From Lachancea dasiensis (taxonomy: Eukaryota > Ascomycota > Saccharomycetes > Saccharomycetales > Saccharomycetaceae), in NCBI GenBank assembly GCA_900074725.1, contig LT598459.1:196467-260466 (forward strand): a stretch of 64,000 nt of DNA, in the 5' to 3' direction. The notes beneath the pieces were generated by a model, which saw nothing but the letters and a program-made list of their open reading frames with translations, made no database searches and was not told where the DNA came from. Shown one piece after another: positions 1 through 8,823 of this stretch; positions within the stretch are counted from its first letter, which is position 1, and the number at the start of each line of letters is the position of its first letter. Both the position numbers and the translations under genes were made by a program.

Positions 1-838
1 TGCCGAATGGCCATTGCGACATGTCCGTGAACACAAAAACCCGGCCTTCGTACATTTGGTCTAGCAAAATGCATAGATTTTGGGCATATCCTAAACATTG
101 CTAGTCAGCTTATGAATGCCCTTGGCAGAACCATCACAGTGATGCCCGTCGGATGCCTTTCTATGCCTATTCCACATAGCTAAAATTTGATGTTGGATCG
201 CATGGAACGGCAAGTATGCCAGACTCGGCCCTCAGGTACATGCACGAGAGATACGCTGCTTACACACATCATGAGCTCCGTTGAGCTGCGATGCAATAGT
301 GGTCAATGATTGTCGGACGAAATGGCACTGAACATGTTCCAGCCTCGATCTACCGGTCGCGGATACGGCGGCGTCACCCATATCGCGTTTTCAGCGTGAG
401 ATATCGGCGTGCAGATCTGATAAACTGCAACTGTGCAGCTCAATAACTCCAGTTTAAGAAGAGTATTCGAAGTTCAGCAGGCCTTTTTTTTTCTCGGTAC
501 TGATTTACCTTCAGTGCCACATCAAGCGATTTGATTTCCCAAACCTGGGCGACGCAACAACAACAGCTTTCCAGGATCTTAGGTAAACGGTCCTTATTGC
601 TTGTATTTTAGTGATTGGAAGTAGCGATACACATCAAAGGGCTCACGCGGTTATCGGACGTCCAAGGGTGGATTAAATTTGTAGGTCGTTATTAGCGTTT
701 ACATATGTGACATATATAATCTTCGAGATCTAAAATTTCATCATCACTGCGAAAACGCTTTCCAACATACAAAGATATACAAGTAAGAGCTTCAAGAAGC
801 AATTTTGAGAGTGCCCAGAACATCTGCCTGATGCGAAT
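1..838. other. intergenic region upstream of MME1
   Basis: No gene is supported here. The only open frames are short and mostly antisense to the start of MME1. In S. cerevisiae the divergent neighbour of MME1 is MLH1, but no MLH1 coding sequence enters the window. A T-tract lies near 483-492. The last ~150 bases are presumably the MME1 promoter and leader. Confidence 0.5.
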
Positions 839-1894
839 ATGTTCTCTTTTACTTCTTCGATACCTGTAATACATCCGCCGCATGAACAAACGCATCTTGG
901 AAAATCTGGCAAGTCGTCAACAGGAAACAACGAAGGTCAAGCTGGGAGCGACAATGCCACGAATACTGGCAGTGGATATAGCCCTATAGTGCACTGCATT
1001 TTAGCTGGGGGGATTGGAGGTGCGATTGGAGACTCGGTGATGCACTCGCTGGATACCGTAAAAACGAGACAACAAGGCGCTCCTAACACAGCCAAGTACA
1101 AACACATGCTCTCCGCCTATAAAACGATTTTCGTGGAGGAGGGGATTCGTAAGGGGCTATATGGTGGATATAGTGCGGCCATGATGGGCTCTCTGCCAAG
1201 CGCCGCTATCTTTTTCGGTACGTACGAATTTCTCAAACGCAAGATGATCGACGATTGGGCCGTGAACGAGACTGTTTCACACCTTACAGCGGGCCTGGGC
1301 GGTGACTTGGTATCTAGTGTCGTGTACGTTCCCAGCGAGGTTCTGAAAACGCGGCTTCAACTGCAAGGAAGGCTCAACAATCCGCATTTCCATTCCGGTT
1401 ACTCCTACCGAAGCTTTAGAGATGCGCTGATGACAGTTGTACGTACCGAAGGCTGGCAAACGCTTTTCTTTGGATACAAGGCGACATTGAGCCGAGATTT
1501 GCCTTTCAGCGCTTTCCAATTTGCATTTTACGAAAAGTTTCGGCAGTGGGCCTTCAGGCTTGAGAGCAAGTCTCATGGTCAGGATCTTTCTGTCTTCAGT
1601 GAGCTAGGTACCGGAGCTGCCGCCGGCGGCCTAGCTGGCATTCTGACGACCCCATTGGACGTCATCAAAACACGAATTCAGACTCAAAGACCGTCGTCCA
1701 AATCAATGGACGGACAGCAAGTGATACGCATCGAAAACTCACTAGTCAAAGGTCTGGGTGCTGTATACAGATCGGAAGGCGCTCTAGGATTTTTCAGCGG
1801 TGTGGGGCCCAGATTTATCTGGGCAAGCGTTCAGAGCAGCATAATGTTACTACTATACCAAGTGACTCTCAAATCCCTCGATAGATATGCATGA
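839..1894 (+). CDS. MME1: mitochondrial carrier, Mme1-type magnesium exporter
   Basis: A 351-residue mitochondrial carrier family protein matching S. cerevisiae Mme1 (YMR166C), reported to export Mg2+ across the inner mitochondrial membrane. Three repeats of about 100 residues each carry the carrier signature: SLDTVKTR (residues 70-77), PSEVLKTR (165-172) and PLDVIKTR (from 272), expected to give six membrane spans. The N-terminal 45 residues are polar and divergent, but the opening [15 protein letters not shown] resembles the yeast N-terminus, which supports this ATG. It is the first of four rightward genes whose order (MME1, PAH1, MSS11, INP2) equals YMR166C-YMR163C. The family assignment is certain; the exact substrate is inferred from orthology. 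Confidence 0.93.
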   Translation: MFSFTSSIPVIHPPHEQTHLGKSGKSSTGNNEGQAGSDNATNTGSGYSPIVHCILAGGIGGAIGDSVMHSLDTVKTRQQGAPNTAKYKHMLSAYKTIFVEEGIRKGLYGGYSAAMMGSLPSAAIFFGTYEFLKRKMIDDWAVNETVSHLTAGLGGDLVSSVVYVPSEVLKTRLQLQGRLNNPHFHSGYSYRSFRDALMTVVRTEGWQTLFFGYKATLSRDLPFSAFQFAFYEKFRQWAFRLESKSHGQDLSVFSELGTGAAAGGLAGILTTPLDVIKTRIQTQRPSSKSMDGQQVIRIENSLVKGLGAVYRSEGALGFFSGVGPRFIWASVQSSIMLLLYQVTLKSLDRYA

Positions 1895-2263
1895 GTGCCA
1901 AAGGCACTAAGCTAAGGTATGAGCTAAAATGCATCTACCCGCTGCCGACGGGGTCCTGTAGATATACATTCGCGGATTCGCGAGCTAAACCTGCAACAAT
2001 AATCTCACTAACTTTGTGGTAATGCGTAAACTACTTCCACGTTTCAATATTCTTTCACATAGAGAAGGCTAGACTCACCGTATCTTTGGGTACAAGCTAT
2101 CCTGAGAGCAGATATCATAATGGATAAAGCATCACTATATATTTAGGTAAATTCAAATGATCTTCAGCAATAAAATGGGATTTTGAATGCCATTGTCATA
2201 ACGCTGTCGTTGGTGACAGACACATTGTATACTTTTGTACGAGCTATAGACAAACCCTGACCC

Positions 2264-2273
2264 AATGTGAAAT
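2264..2273 (+). promoter_or_regulatory. possible UAS-INO (Ino2/Ino4) element upstream of PAH1
   Basis: AATGTGAAAT matches the inositol-responsive consensus CATGTGAAAT at nine of ten positions. It lies about 75 bases before the PAH1 ATG. PAH1 and other phospholipid genes are known targets of this circuit in S. cerevisiae. A single short match can arise by chance. Confidence 0.3.
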
Positions 2274-2347
2274 ATACAGAAGCCCTTACTCGCTCATGAA
2301 TACTACTAGCTCACCAATCTCAACTTGCATCGTTACCGGCTGGCTAC

Positions 2348-4855
2348 ATGCAATACGTCGGAAGAGCAATAGGTACGGTATCGAAGACATGGTCTTCGAT
2401 CAATCCGGCGACTTTGTCCGGAGCAATTGACGTGGTTGTAGTGGAACATCCGGATGGTCGCCTAGCTTGCTCGCCCTTCCACGTAAGATTTGGCAAGTTC
2501 CAAATCCTAAAGCCATCGCAAAAGAAAGTGTTAGTATCGGTTAATGGGCAGCCAACCAATATCCCCATGAAACTGGGAGATTCGGGGGAAGCATACTTTG
2601 TTTTCGAGACCGAAGCAGACCGCGGCACAATCCCCGATGAGCTTATATCTTCTCCTGTTGCCAGTGCGACCAGCAGTCCTTCAGCATCTCCTAATGACGT
2701 GCAAACCAATGCTACGGACCTAGAGGAACCTGATTTTTTGGACATAGGAAAACCTGCTCATATGGGACAGCACGTTCCACCGTCTACTCCTCCGCCAAGA
2801 AGGCCCTCGATATTCGAAGAAAGAGCCCGGAAACTGAATGAAAGACTACATCAAAAGCAAATCCCAAGCAAATTTGACAACAACGGCGATCTGCTGCTGG
2901 ATATCGAGGGGTACAAACCCAGCAAAGATAAAGTTCACGACACAGACGCTATGCTAAAGCAACTGCTAAGGGATGAATTAGGTACACAGTTTGACATCTC
3001 ATCACTGGTAAAGGAAGATAGGAACGGTAATATGCGTATCATCAATCCCGGAGACGATAGCCATTTTCAATCGCCGCCCGGATCTCCTCAAGCTTTAGTG
3101 AGCTATGAACCAGACATAGCCAGTCCGTGCCTCTCAGAGTCTTCTACTCAGACGGATATCACCACCACCACTGACTTTACACCCATGGCTTCAGCTAATA
3201 TTAATTCTGCTGCGACTGCCAAGAATTTCATCAAGACTATTAGACTGACGTCAGAACAATTACACTGCCTAGATCTCAGGTATGGTGAAAATGAACTATC
3301 TTTCTCGGTGGATAATAGCCGAGCCATCATTACAGCAAAACTCTTTCTTTGGAGGTGGGACGTTCCGCTAGTGATTTCGGACATTGACGGAACAATAACA
3401 AAGTCTGATGCCTTGGGCCATGTGTTCACCATGATAGGGAGAGACTGGACACACCTCGGTGTCGCTGAACTTTTTACAGAAATCAAGAAGAATGGTTACA
3501 ATGTTGTTTATCTAACTGCGAGGAGTGCAGGCCAGGCAGATTCGACCAGAAGCTACCTCAACAGTATCGTCCAAGATGGCTGCAAACTGCCGCGTGGACC
3601 TGTCATCTTGTCACCGGATCGAACTATGGCCGCGCTAAGAAGAGAAGTTATCTTAAAAAAGCCGGAAGTTTTCAAAATTGCCTGCTTGAATGACCTAAGA
3701 AAGCTCTACTATGGCGATTGTGAGATCAATAGAGCAGACGATGAAGAAAGAAGAGACGACTGCCCGACCCCATTCGTAGCAGGATTTGGTAACCGCATAA
3801 CTGACGCGCTTGCGTACCGTACAGTTGGCATACCAAGCTCTAGAATTTTTACGATTAATCCTGATGGGGAAGTCCATATGGAGTTATTGGAACTTGCTGG
3901 GTACCGGAGCTCCTATATCCACATTAACGAGTTGGTTGATCACTTTTTCCCACCTGTGGGTATCAACTATCCCAACGGCGGTGACGATCACAAAAGCTTG
4001 TCGCCCGCACCAGGTTCCCCTGTAGGAGCTGCAATGGACGAAAGGTCTTTCCACAGACCAAATACCGTGCAGTTTACAGATGTTAATTTTTGGCGGGAAC
4101 CAGTTCTAAATGTCGAAGACCTTTCCGACCTAGACACCGTTGCCTCGGATGAAGATGTTAATCTTAAACAAAAGGCGACTTTTGGCGATTTTGGTTTTAA
4201 TGCTGTGGGTTCCAAGGGTACAAGTCATGACATCAATTCTGCGAAGCCTAACACCACTTCGACATCAAAATCTCAACCTAGCAGTTCAAAAGATGTGGGC
4301 CGCCAAATATACTTAGAGCTTGGTTCACCGCTGGCATCTCCAAGGCTAAGCCATATGGACGATACTCGTAGCCTTGACCGTCATTTTCAAGCTTTGAATA
4401 TTTCTACGCTCAGTAAACCCAGTACACAAGTCTCTGCACTGTCGGTTTTGCATGACGGTCGCTCAGCGGACGATGCCCCCGAATCGAAGGTGACCAGTAC
4501 ACTCACTCCATCGGGACAAATGGAAACTACTGATGATGAGTTCGATGAAGACGAATTCGAAGATGACGATGATGAAGGTGATGACGAGGAAGAGGACGAA
4601 GACGAAGAGGATGACGATTATCAACAATTTGATCTTGATGAGCCTGGCGACAGCGGGGGAGGGGGCGAGATCACAAAGAATCAAGATGAAAGTAATTATA
4701 AAAGTAACGGTGAAGAAGGAGCCGAAGACTATAATTTTGGTGGAGGCTCAAAGGCTCTAAAGTTTTCTAACGAAAGTGGTAAAATAGTAGAGAAGGGCGT
4801 GGACGATTTTCTTAATCCAACTTTGGCCCATGAGCAGAACAGTACGCCAACCTGA
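2348..4855 (+). CDS. PAH1: phosphatidate phosphatase (lipin)
   Basis: An 835-residue lipin, ortholog of S. cerevisiae Pah1 (862 aa), the Mg2+-dependent enzyme that makes diacylglycerol from phosphatidate at the ER/nuclear envelope for triacylglycerol synthesis. It begins with the N-LIP domain (MQYVGRAIGTVSKTW, residues 1-15, the membrane-binding amphipathic helix). The HAD-like C-LIP domain carries the catalytic DIDGT motif at residues 345-349. Downstream, NFWREPVLNVEDLSD is the conserved tryptophan-containing motif needed for function. An acidic run coded at about 4534-4635 corresponds to the tail that recruits the Nem1-Spo7 phosphatase, but here roughly 70 more residues follow it. Many Ser-Pro sites in the middle and C-terminal regions fit regulation by phosphorylation. 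The ATG gives an N-terminus aligned with the family. Confidence 0.96.
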   Translation: MQYVGRAIGTVSKTWSSINPATLSGAIDVVVVEHPDGRLACSPFHVRFGKFQILKPSQKKVLVSVNGQPTNIPMKLGDSGEAYFVFETEADRGTIPDELISSPVASATSSPSASPNDVQTNATDLEEPDFLDIGKPAHMGQHVPPSTPPPRRPSIFEERARKLNERLHQKQIPSKFDNNGDLLLDIEGYKPSKDKVHDTDAMLKQLLRDELGTQFDISSLVKEDRNGNMRIINPGDDSHFQSPPGSPQALVSYEPDIASPCLSESSTQTDITTTTDFTPMASANINSAATAKNFIKTIRLTSEQLHCLDLRYGENELSFSVDNSRAIITAKLFLWRWDVPLVISDIDGTITKSDALGHVFTMIGRDWTHLGVAELFTEIKKNGYNVVYLTARSAGQADSTRSYLNSIVQDGCKLPRGPVILSPDRTMAALRREVILKKPEVFKIACLNDLRKLYYGDCEINRADDEERRDDCPTPFVAGFGNRITDALAYRTVGIPSSRIFTINPDGEVHMELLELAGYRSSYIHINELVDHFFPPVGINYPNGGDDHKSLSPAPGSPVGAAMDERSFHRPNTVQFTDVNFWREPVLNVEDLSDLDTVASDEDVNLKQKATFGDFGFNAVGSKGTSHDINSAKPNTTSTSKSQPSSSKDVGRQIYLELGSPLASPRLSHMDDTRSLDRHFQALNISTLSKPSTQVSALSVLHDGRSADDAPESKVTSTLTPSGQMETTDDEFDEDEFEDDDDEGDDEEEDEDEEDDDYQQFDLDEPGDSGGGGEITKNQDESNYKSNGEEGAEDYNFGGGSKALKFSNESGKIVEKGVDDFLNPTLAHEQNSTPT

Positions 4856-5014
4856 AATAAGCATAAAGCAAACTGTACAGTATCTAACGGTAATTGCGAG
4901 TCACTTCTGCATTTTGGTAGTTTCTACTTATATAAACCAATATCATTGATGACGAATTGATCAAGTGGAGGGATGCTTACTGCAACTAAAAACCGTAGAC
5001 GATGAAGATTGGAG

Positions 5015-5197
5015 GTATGTGTCAAGAGTTCAAGCATTCCAGGGCTTCAACAAGTCGTTTGAACTCATTTTCAAACGGGTTTTTTGCTGCGGGACAGTTT
5101 ATCCATCTATAATTTGAACAAAGCCCCGTCCATACCACAATAACCTTTGATAAACGTGGGAGTACCCATACTAACAAGTGATTGACCTTGGAGTTAG
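5015..5197 (+). other. candidate intron at the 5' end of MSS11
   Basis: A perfect donor GTATGT (5015-5020) follows a short open start, ATG AAG ATT GGA G (5002-5014). A perfect branch sequence TACTAAC lies at 5169-5175, followed by TTAG ending at 5197. Splicing there does not keep the 5002 ATG in frame with MSS11; only the less favoured GAG ending at 5193 would. It may be a leader intron or a spliced N-terminal extension. The splice signals are seen; their use is inferred. Confidence 0.42.
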
Positions 5198-5240
5198 ATT
5201 TAGTAAAACTGAAAAACGGCTTTGCTCTAGAGAAACTGCC

Positions 5241-7430
5241 ATGTCTGGGAGCTCAAGGGACAGCTCTCATGCCAAGGAAGACACCAAAGATCTATCCAAA
5301 TTGAGAGAATGGAGCCCCATGGCCCAGGTTCCCCAGTCTTCGTTAGGCCCCGATTCACCGTTTACTGGTAATGACAACAACAGCCAAGGGCGCCAAAACT
5401 TCAATGATGAAGTTGTTGTTTCTGATGCAATGGCTAAAAACTCTCGCGAACTACTGTACGCCCACATTTACAACTACTTAATAGAGCATCAACATTATTC
5501 TACGGCCCGTCGGCTCCTGGACGAGGCTGATGTACCGCTTTCGAAGCCATCATCAGAAGATCGACCAAAGAAAGATGAGTTATTGCGAACCAAAATGTTG
5601 ATGAGTTCTCGAGATACCTTTCTGTGTGAGTGGTGGGACTCACTTTGGGCCCTCCATAACTTTGTCGAAAAGCAACCTTTGGACAAGATGTCGAACAGTC
5701 ATCAGTTCAACGAGCCTGTAATGCCCATTTTGCCTCAACGACTTACTGTAAATCAGGCCATGCCCACTTCTCATCCAAACTGGTCCCAACAACAGCATCT
5801 TCAGCAACAAGCTCAACAACAGGTTCAGATTCAAGTCCAGCAGCAGCAAGTCCAGCAACAGCAAGTCCAGCAACAACGAATGGAACAGCAACAGCAGTTC
5901 CAGCAACTGCAGCTACAACAGCGGCAGCTACCGCAGCAGTATTTCCTACTCCAGCAACAAAGACTGTCACAAGGCCAACAACGATCTGGTCAAGCAATGG
6001 AGCAACAGCAACAACAGCAACAACAGCAGCAACAGCAGCAACAGCAACAACAGCAACAACGGCAACAACAACAACTCCACCAAGGTCAAATACAAGAACA
6101 GCAACGTCAGCCACAGCGACAGCCGCAACAACAACCTAAGCAAGGGCTGGAGCCACAGCGGCATGACCAGCAGCACCATCAGTACTACCAGCAACAAGGC
6201 CACTCTAGTCCAGACCGCGCTGTTTCCACATCAGGAAGCGCACCACCTTCTATGATACGTCCTCGGGTAAATGATCTTGGTTCTTCAGGACCTAATGCGT
6301 CACCCACGTCTCCATCGAGACAGACCGCCGCGGCATATTCACACTCTCAGAGTGTACAGGGATTAATGCGGACACCTAGTGGACCAGTCGGATCGACTAC
6401 AGGAAGAATACAAAAGGAAGCACCTGGCGCACAAGTAACATTGAATGGAGGCCACCCTTATGCCACCAGCTATCCACTCCAGCATACTCCCTCAAATGCC
6501 GAACTGGTTCCTGGCTATGAGGAGATCATGTTAGACAAGGAACGCCAAAATGGTGATAGGCTCGCGGCCGGCGGCGTGGCTATTGTACCTGATAATATGA
6601 CCTCCATGGAACATGAACATGCTGTACTGTTCGAGAGAAGTCAGACAGGGGCGGAGAGTTTGAACGCTGGCTCAGAATGGAGGGACGTGCAGCAGCAGTC
6701 ACACGAACAGGCACCAAAATCATTTTACAAGACTCAACAGCAAGAGTCTCACCAGCAACAAGAGCAAACACACAGAATGTCTCAAGAACAACGACATCGA
6801 ATACATCAACAACAGCAGCACTACAAACAGTACCAACAACAGCTCCAACAATATCAAGTACAGCCCCAACAGTCGCAACACCTTCCAAATAATCAGATGT
6901 ACTCTTCAAAGAGGCCACAATCGAATCAGGCTACTCCATACTCTACTTTGACCCCAGAACCATCCACAAATTCACTTAATATACAAAATCAGAGGCACGG
7001 CACACAGCATACCGCAGAAGATCACCCACAGCAAGGTCATCGACAAGAATTGAATCAAAGACATCAGTCAGATGTGTCTAACGGACACGGAGAACTGTTA
7101 CAGCACCAGCGGGTATCACTTGCTAGGCAAAATTCAGCAAGGCGGATCAATGCTGAATATCCCTCGAGCGAACCTTTATCGAACCACGCTGACCCCTTTA
7201 CAGCCAATGGGGTGCTCGACCACTCTAGTAACCTGAATATGATGATGGTACAACAACAGCAACCAGGCAATCCTTCTTTAACCACAGGAATGTCCGGAAA
7301 AAATGGTAACCAAACTACAACTCATCCACATCTTGATGCCCTTACTGGCGAGGCGTCTAATGAAAAGATTACCAGAGAGCTGCTAGGAAATGGTGTACCG
7401 TTGCGTCATTCCGTCTCGTATCATGACTAA
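5241..7430 (+). CDS. MSS11: Mss11-like transcription factor, LisH and poly-Q
   Basis: A 729-residue protein from this ATG, ortholog of S. cerevisiae Mss11 (YMR164C), which acts with Flo8 to activate FLO11, STA genes and invasive growth. A LisH-type dimerisation helix near residues 67-95 contains VSDAMAKNSRELLYAHIYNYL, close to the yeast sequence. A conserved WWDSLWALHNF segment follows. The rest is low complexity: long glutamine tracts coded by mixed CAA/CAG (about 5787-6200) and a second Gln/His-rich stretch (about 6730-6890). The same frame is open back to a GTG at 5178 but has no ATG there; see the candidate intron at 5015-5197. Poly-Q length is likely to vary between strains. The C-terminal half is too diverged to compare. 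Confidence 0.9.
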   Translation: MSGSSRDSSHAKEDTKDLSKLREWSPMAQVPQSSLGPDSPFTGNDNNSQGRQNFNDEVVVSDAMAKNSRELLYAHIYNYLIEHQHYSTARRLLDEADVPLSKPSSEDRPKKDELLRTKMLMSSRDTFLCEWWDSLWALHNFVEKQPLDKMSNSHQFNEPVMPILPQRLTVNQAMPTSHPNWSQQQHLQQQAQQQVQIQVQQQQVQQQQVQQQRMEQQQQFQQLQLQQRQLPQQYFLLQQQRLSQGQQRSGQAMEQQQQQQQQQQQQQQQQQQQRQQQQLHQGQIQEQQRQPQRQPQQQPKQGLEPQRHDQQHHQYYQQQGHSSPDRAVSTSGSAPPSMIRPRVNDLGSSGPNASPTSPSRQTAAAYSHSQSVQGLMRTPSGPVGSTTGRIQKEAPGAQVTLNGGHPYATSYPLQHTPSNAELVPGYEEIMLDKERQNGDRLAAGGVAIVPDNMTSMEHEHAVLFERSQTGAESLNAGSEWRDVQQQSHEQAPKSFYKTQQQESHQQQEQTHRMSQEQRHRIHQQQQHYKQYQQQLQQYQVQPQQSQHLPNNQMYSSKRPQSNQATPYSTLTPEPSTNSLNIQNQRHGTQHTAEDHPQQGHRQELNQRHQSDVSNGHGELLQHQRVSLARQNSARRINAEYPSSEPLSNHADPFTANGVLDHSSNLNMMMVQQQQPGNPSLTTGMSGKNGNQTTTHPHLDALTGEASNEKITRELLGNGVPLRHSVSYHD
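5990..6090 (+). repeat. CAA/CAG repeat coding poly-glutamine
   Basis: A nearly uninterrupted run of CAA and CAG codons inside MSS11, the longest low-complexity stretch in the window. The two codons are mixed irregularly, which limits slippage compared with a pure repeat. Confidence 0.9.
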
Positions 7431-8318
7431 GTGGGAGCTATATAAAAATGCATAAAACCACGGTATGTGATATTTAAAGAAGCAATTTTACACTACCGCC
7501 AGTAAAGTCAACTAATGCCAGTGCTGATGCTAAAGCGCGAGTCTGATAGACGTGCAATGGGTCTTTTACGTCAAAAAGATTGGATTCTTTGATCCTCTTC
7601 ACATGCCTAAAAAGAACTGTAAATACGAAGCTTTCGCTGTTATTGTCCTGAATCGAATCAGACATGATAAAAACTTGTACTCAAGATATTCATAAGATGA
7701 GTTGAGGTTGTGAGGCAACTTGCGAATTTCACAAACCACGCCAGTCAGCTCGAATAAGAGTATAACTTCCATACCTTGTTACTCGAGATTAACCCTCGGA
7801 TTGGCCAACACGCCAGGGCAAATTGTAAGGAGAACTGGTTGGAGTTCTAAGTAGAATTGAGAAACCACTATACGAGAATATAGTCTAAACGCTATGTCTC
7901 GGTAGGACGTAATATATTGAATACGATACTAGTATAAGTGAGGTTTGTCGTCCACCCTAAATCTTAAACCTAGCATGAGTGCGTAAGAGTACTTTCATGC
8001 GATAGTTTAGGATAGTCGATCCGAAGTAGCTTGGAACTATGCTATAAGACTATTACACGAACTCTAGTACAATAACAATTCTGGATCTCTAGTTACCTAT
8101 TGCGAGCTTTTTAGACGTAATTAGCATGGTGTGACGACACTGCCTTTCCACCTTGGGCTCCAAACATTACTGCTTCTTGAATATTGAGGCTCAAACATGT
8201 ATGGACCTCTAAGGTGTATGCGCCTCATGCCCGTGAAGCTCTTACACTGTTCGGTTATGCTCATATGGCTCGTGTGTCATATCATTATCATGTTTCATTG
8301 TTGACATTTTCCTAAGGT
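7431..8318. other. intergenic region MSS11 to tRNA-Val
   Basis: Nearly 900 bases without a supportable gene. A 63-codon antisense frame at 7474-7665 has no recognisable features. Upstream flanks of yeast tRNA genes often carry retrotransposon remnants. I looked for LTR-like ends and found no convincing pair. Confidence 0.4.
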
Positions 8319-8392
8319 GGTTTCGTGGTCTAGTCGGTTATGGCATCTGCTTAACACGCAGAACGTCCCCAGTTCGATCCTGGGCGAAATCA
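8319..8392 (+). tRNA. tRNA-Val (anticodon AAC)
   Basis: The cloverleaf folds completely. The acceptor stem GGTTTCG pairs with CGAAATC, discriminator A is at 8392, the anticodon arm TCTGC-TTAACAC-GCAGA reads AAC, and the T arm contains GTTCGATCC. There is no intron. A run of seven T follows immediately and serves as the Pol III terminator. The sequence is close to the S. cerevisiae tRNA-Val(AAC). Confidence 0.97.
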
Positions 8393-8399
8393 TTTTTTT
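8393..8399 (+). terminator. Pol III terminator of tRNA-Val
   Basis: Seven T residues directly follow the tRNA discriminator base. Confidence 0.85.
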
Positions 8400-8823
8400 G
8401 CGTGATAGCGCTTACAGTTTTGAAAGGTCCCTGTGTGCCCCTCTCTAACTGCACAAAACTCTCACTTGAAGATTAACCTCTTATTTTCTTACTAGTAGCA
8501 TGAAGTGGGTTACAGAACGCTTTTGAAGATATCGATTAGTGTTTGATTTCTGCTTGCTACTTATTTACTTGAATCTACACCAAACAGTTAGAACGCTACA
8601 AGCGAAATGCGCTTCAAAAGCTATGACAGTATTGCAAGCTTCAACATCCAGGCCATACACTGGCTCCTTGTCCAGTCTCTGAAGAGGATGATACTACTTG
8701 TCACTTCACACTAAAATGACATCTCTTTTGTATTGATTCAAAAGTAAACAAACATTTTCTGTGCACAACTCTATCCACCAATAGAAAACCTCAAACAGCA
8801 AACCTAATCGTTGGCCCTGAGCC
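8400..8823. other. intergenic, INP2 promoter region
   Basis: No open frame is supported on either strand. It presumably holds the promoter and leader of INP2. Confidence 0.5.

Noticed and set aside
530-550. TTGATTTCCCAAAC considered as a centromere CDEIII
   Set aside because: The essential central CCG is absent and no CDEI/CDEII accompanies it.
5743-6203. Long minus-strand frames opposite the MSS11 glutamine repeats (Leu-rich and Val/Ala-rich)
   Set aside because: They are the translation of the CAA/CAG repeat on the other strand and have no independent support.
7680-8310. Possible retrotransposon LTR remnant upstream of tRNA-Val
   Set aside because: AT-rich and in a favoured location, but no convincing pair of LTR ends or flanking duplication was found.
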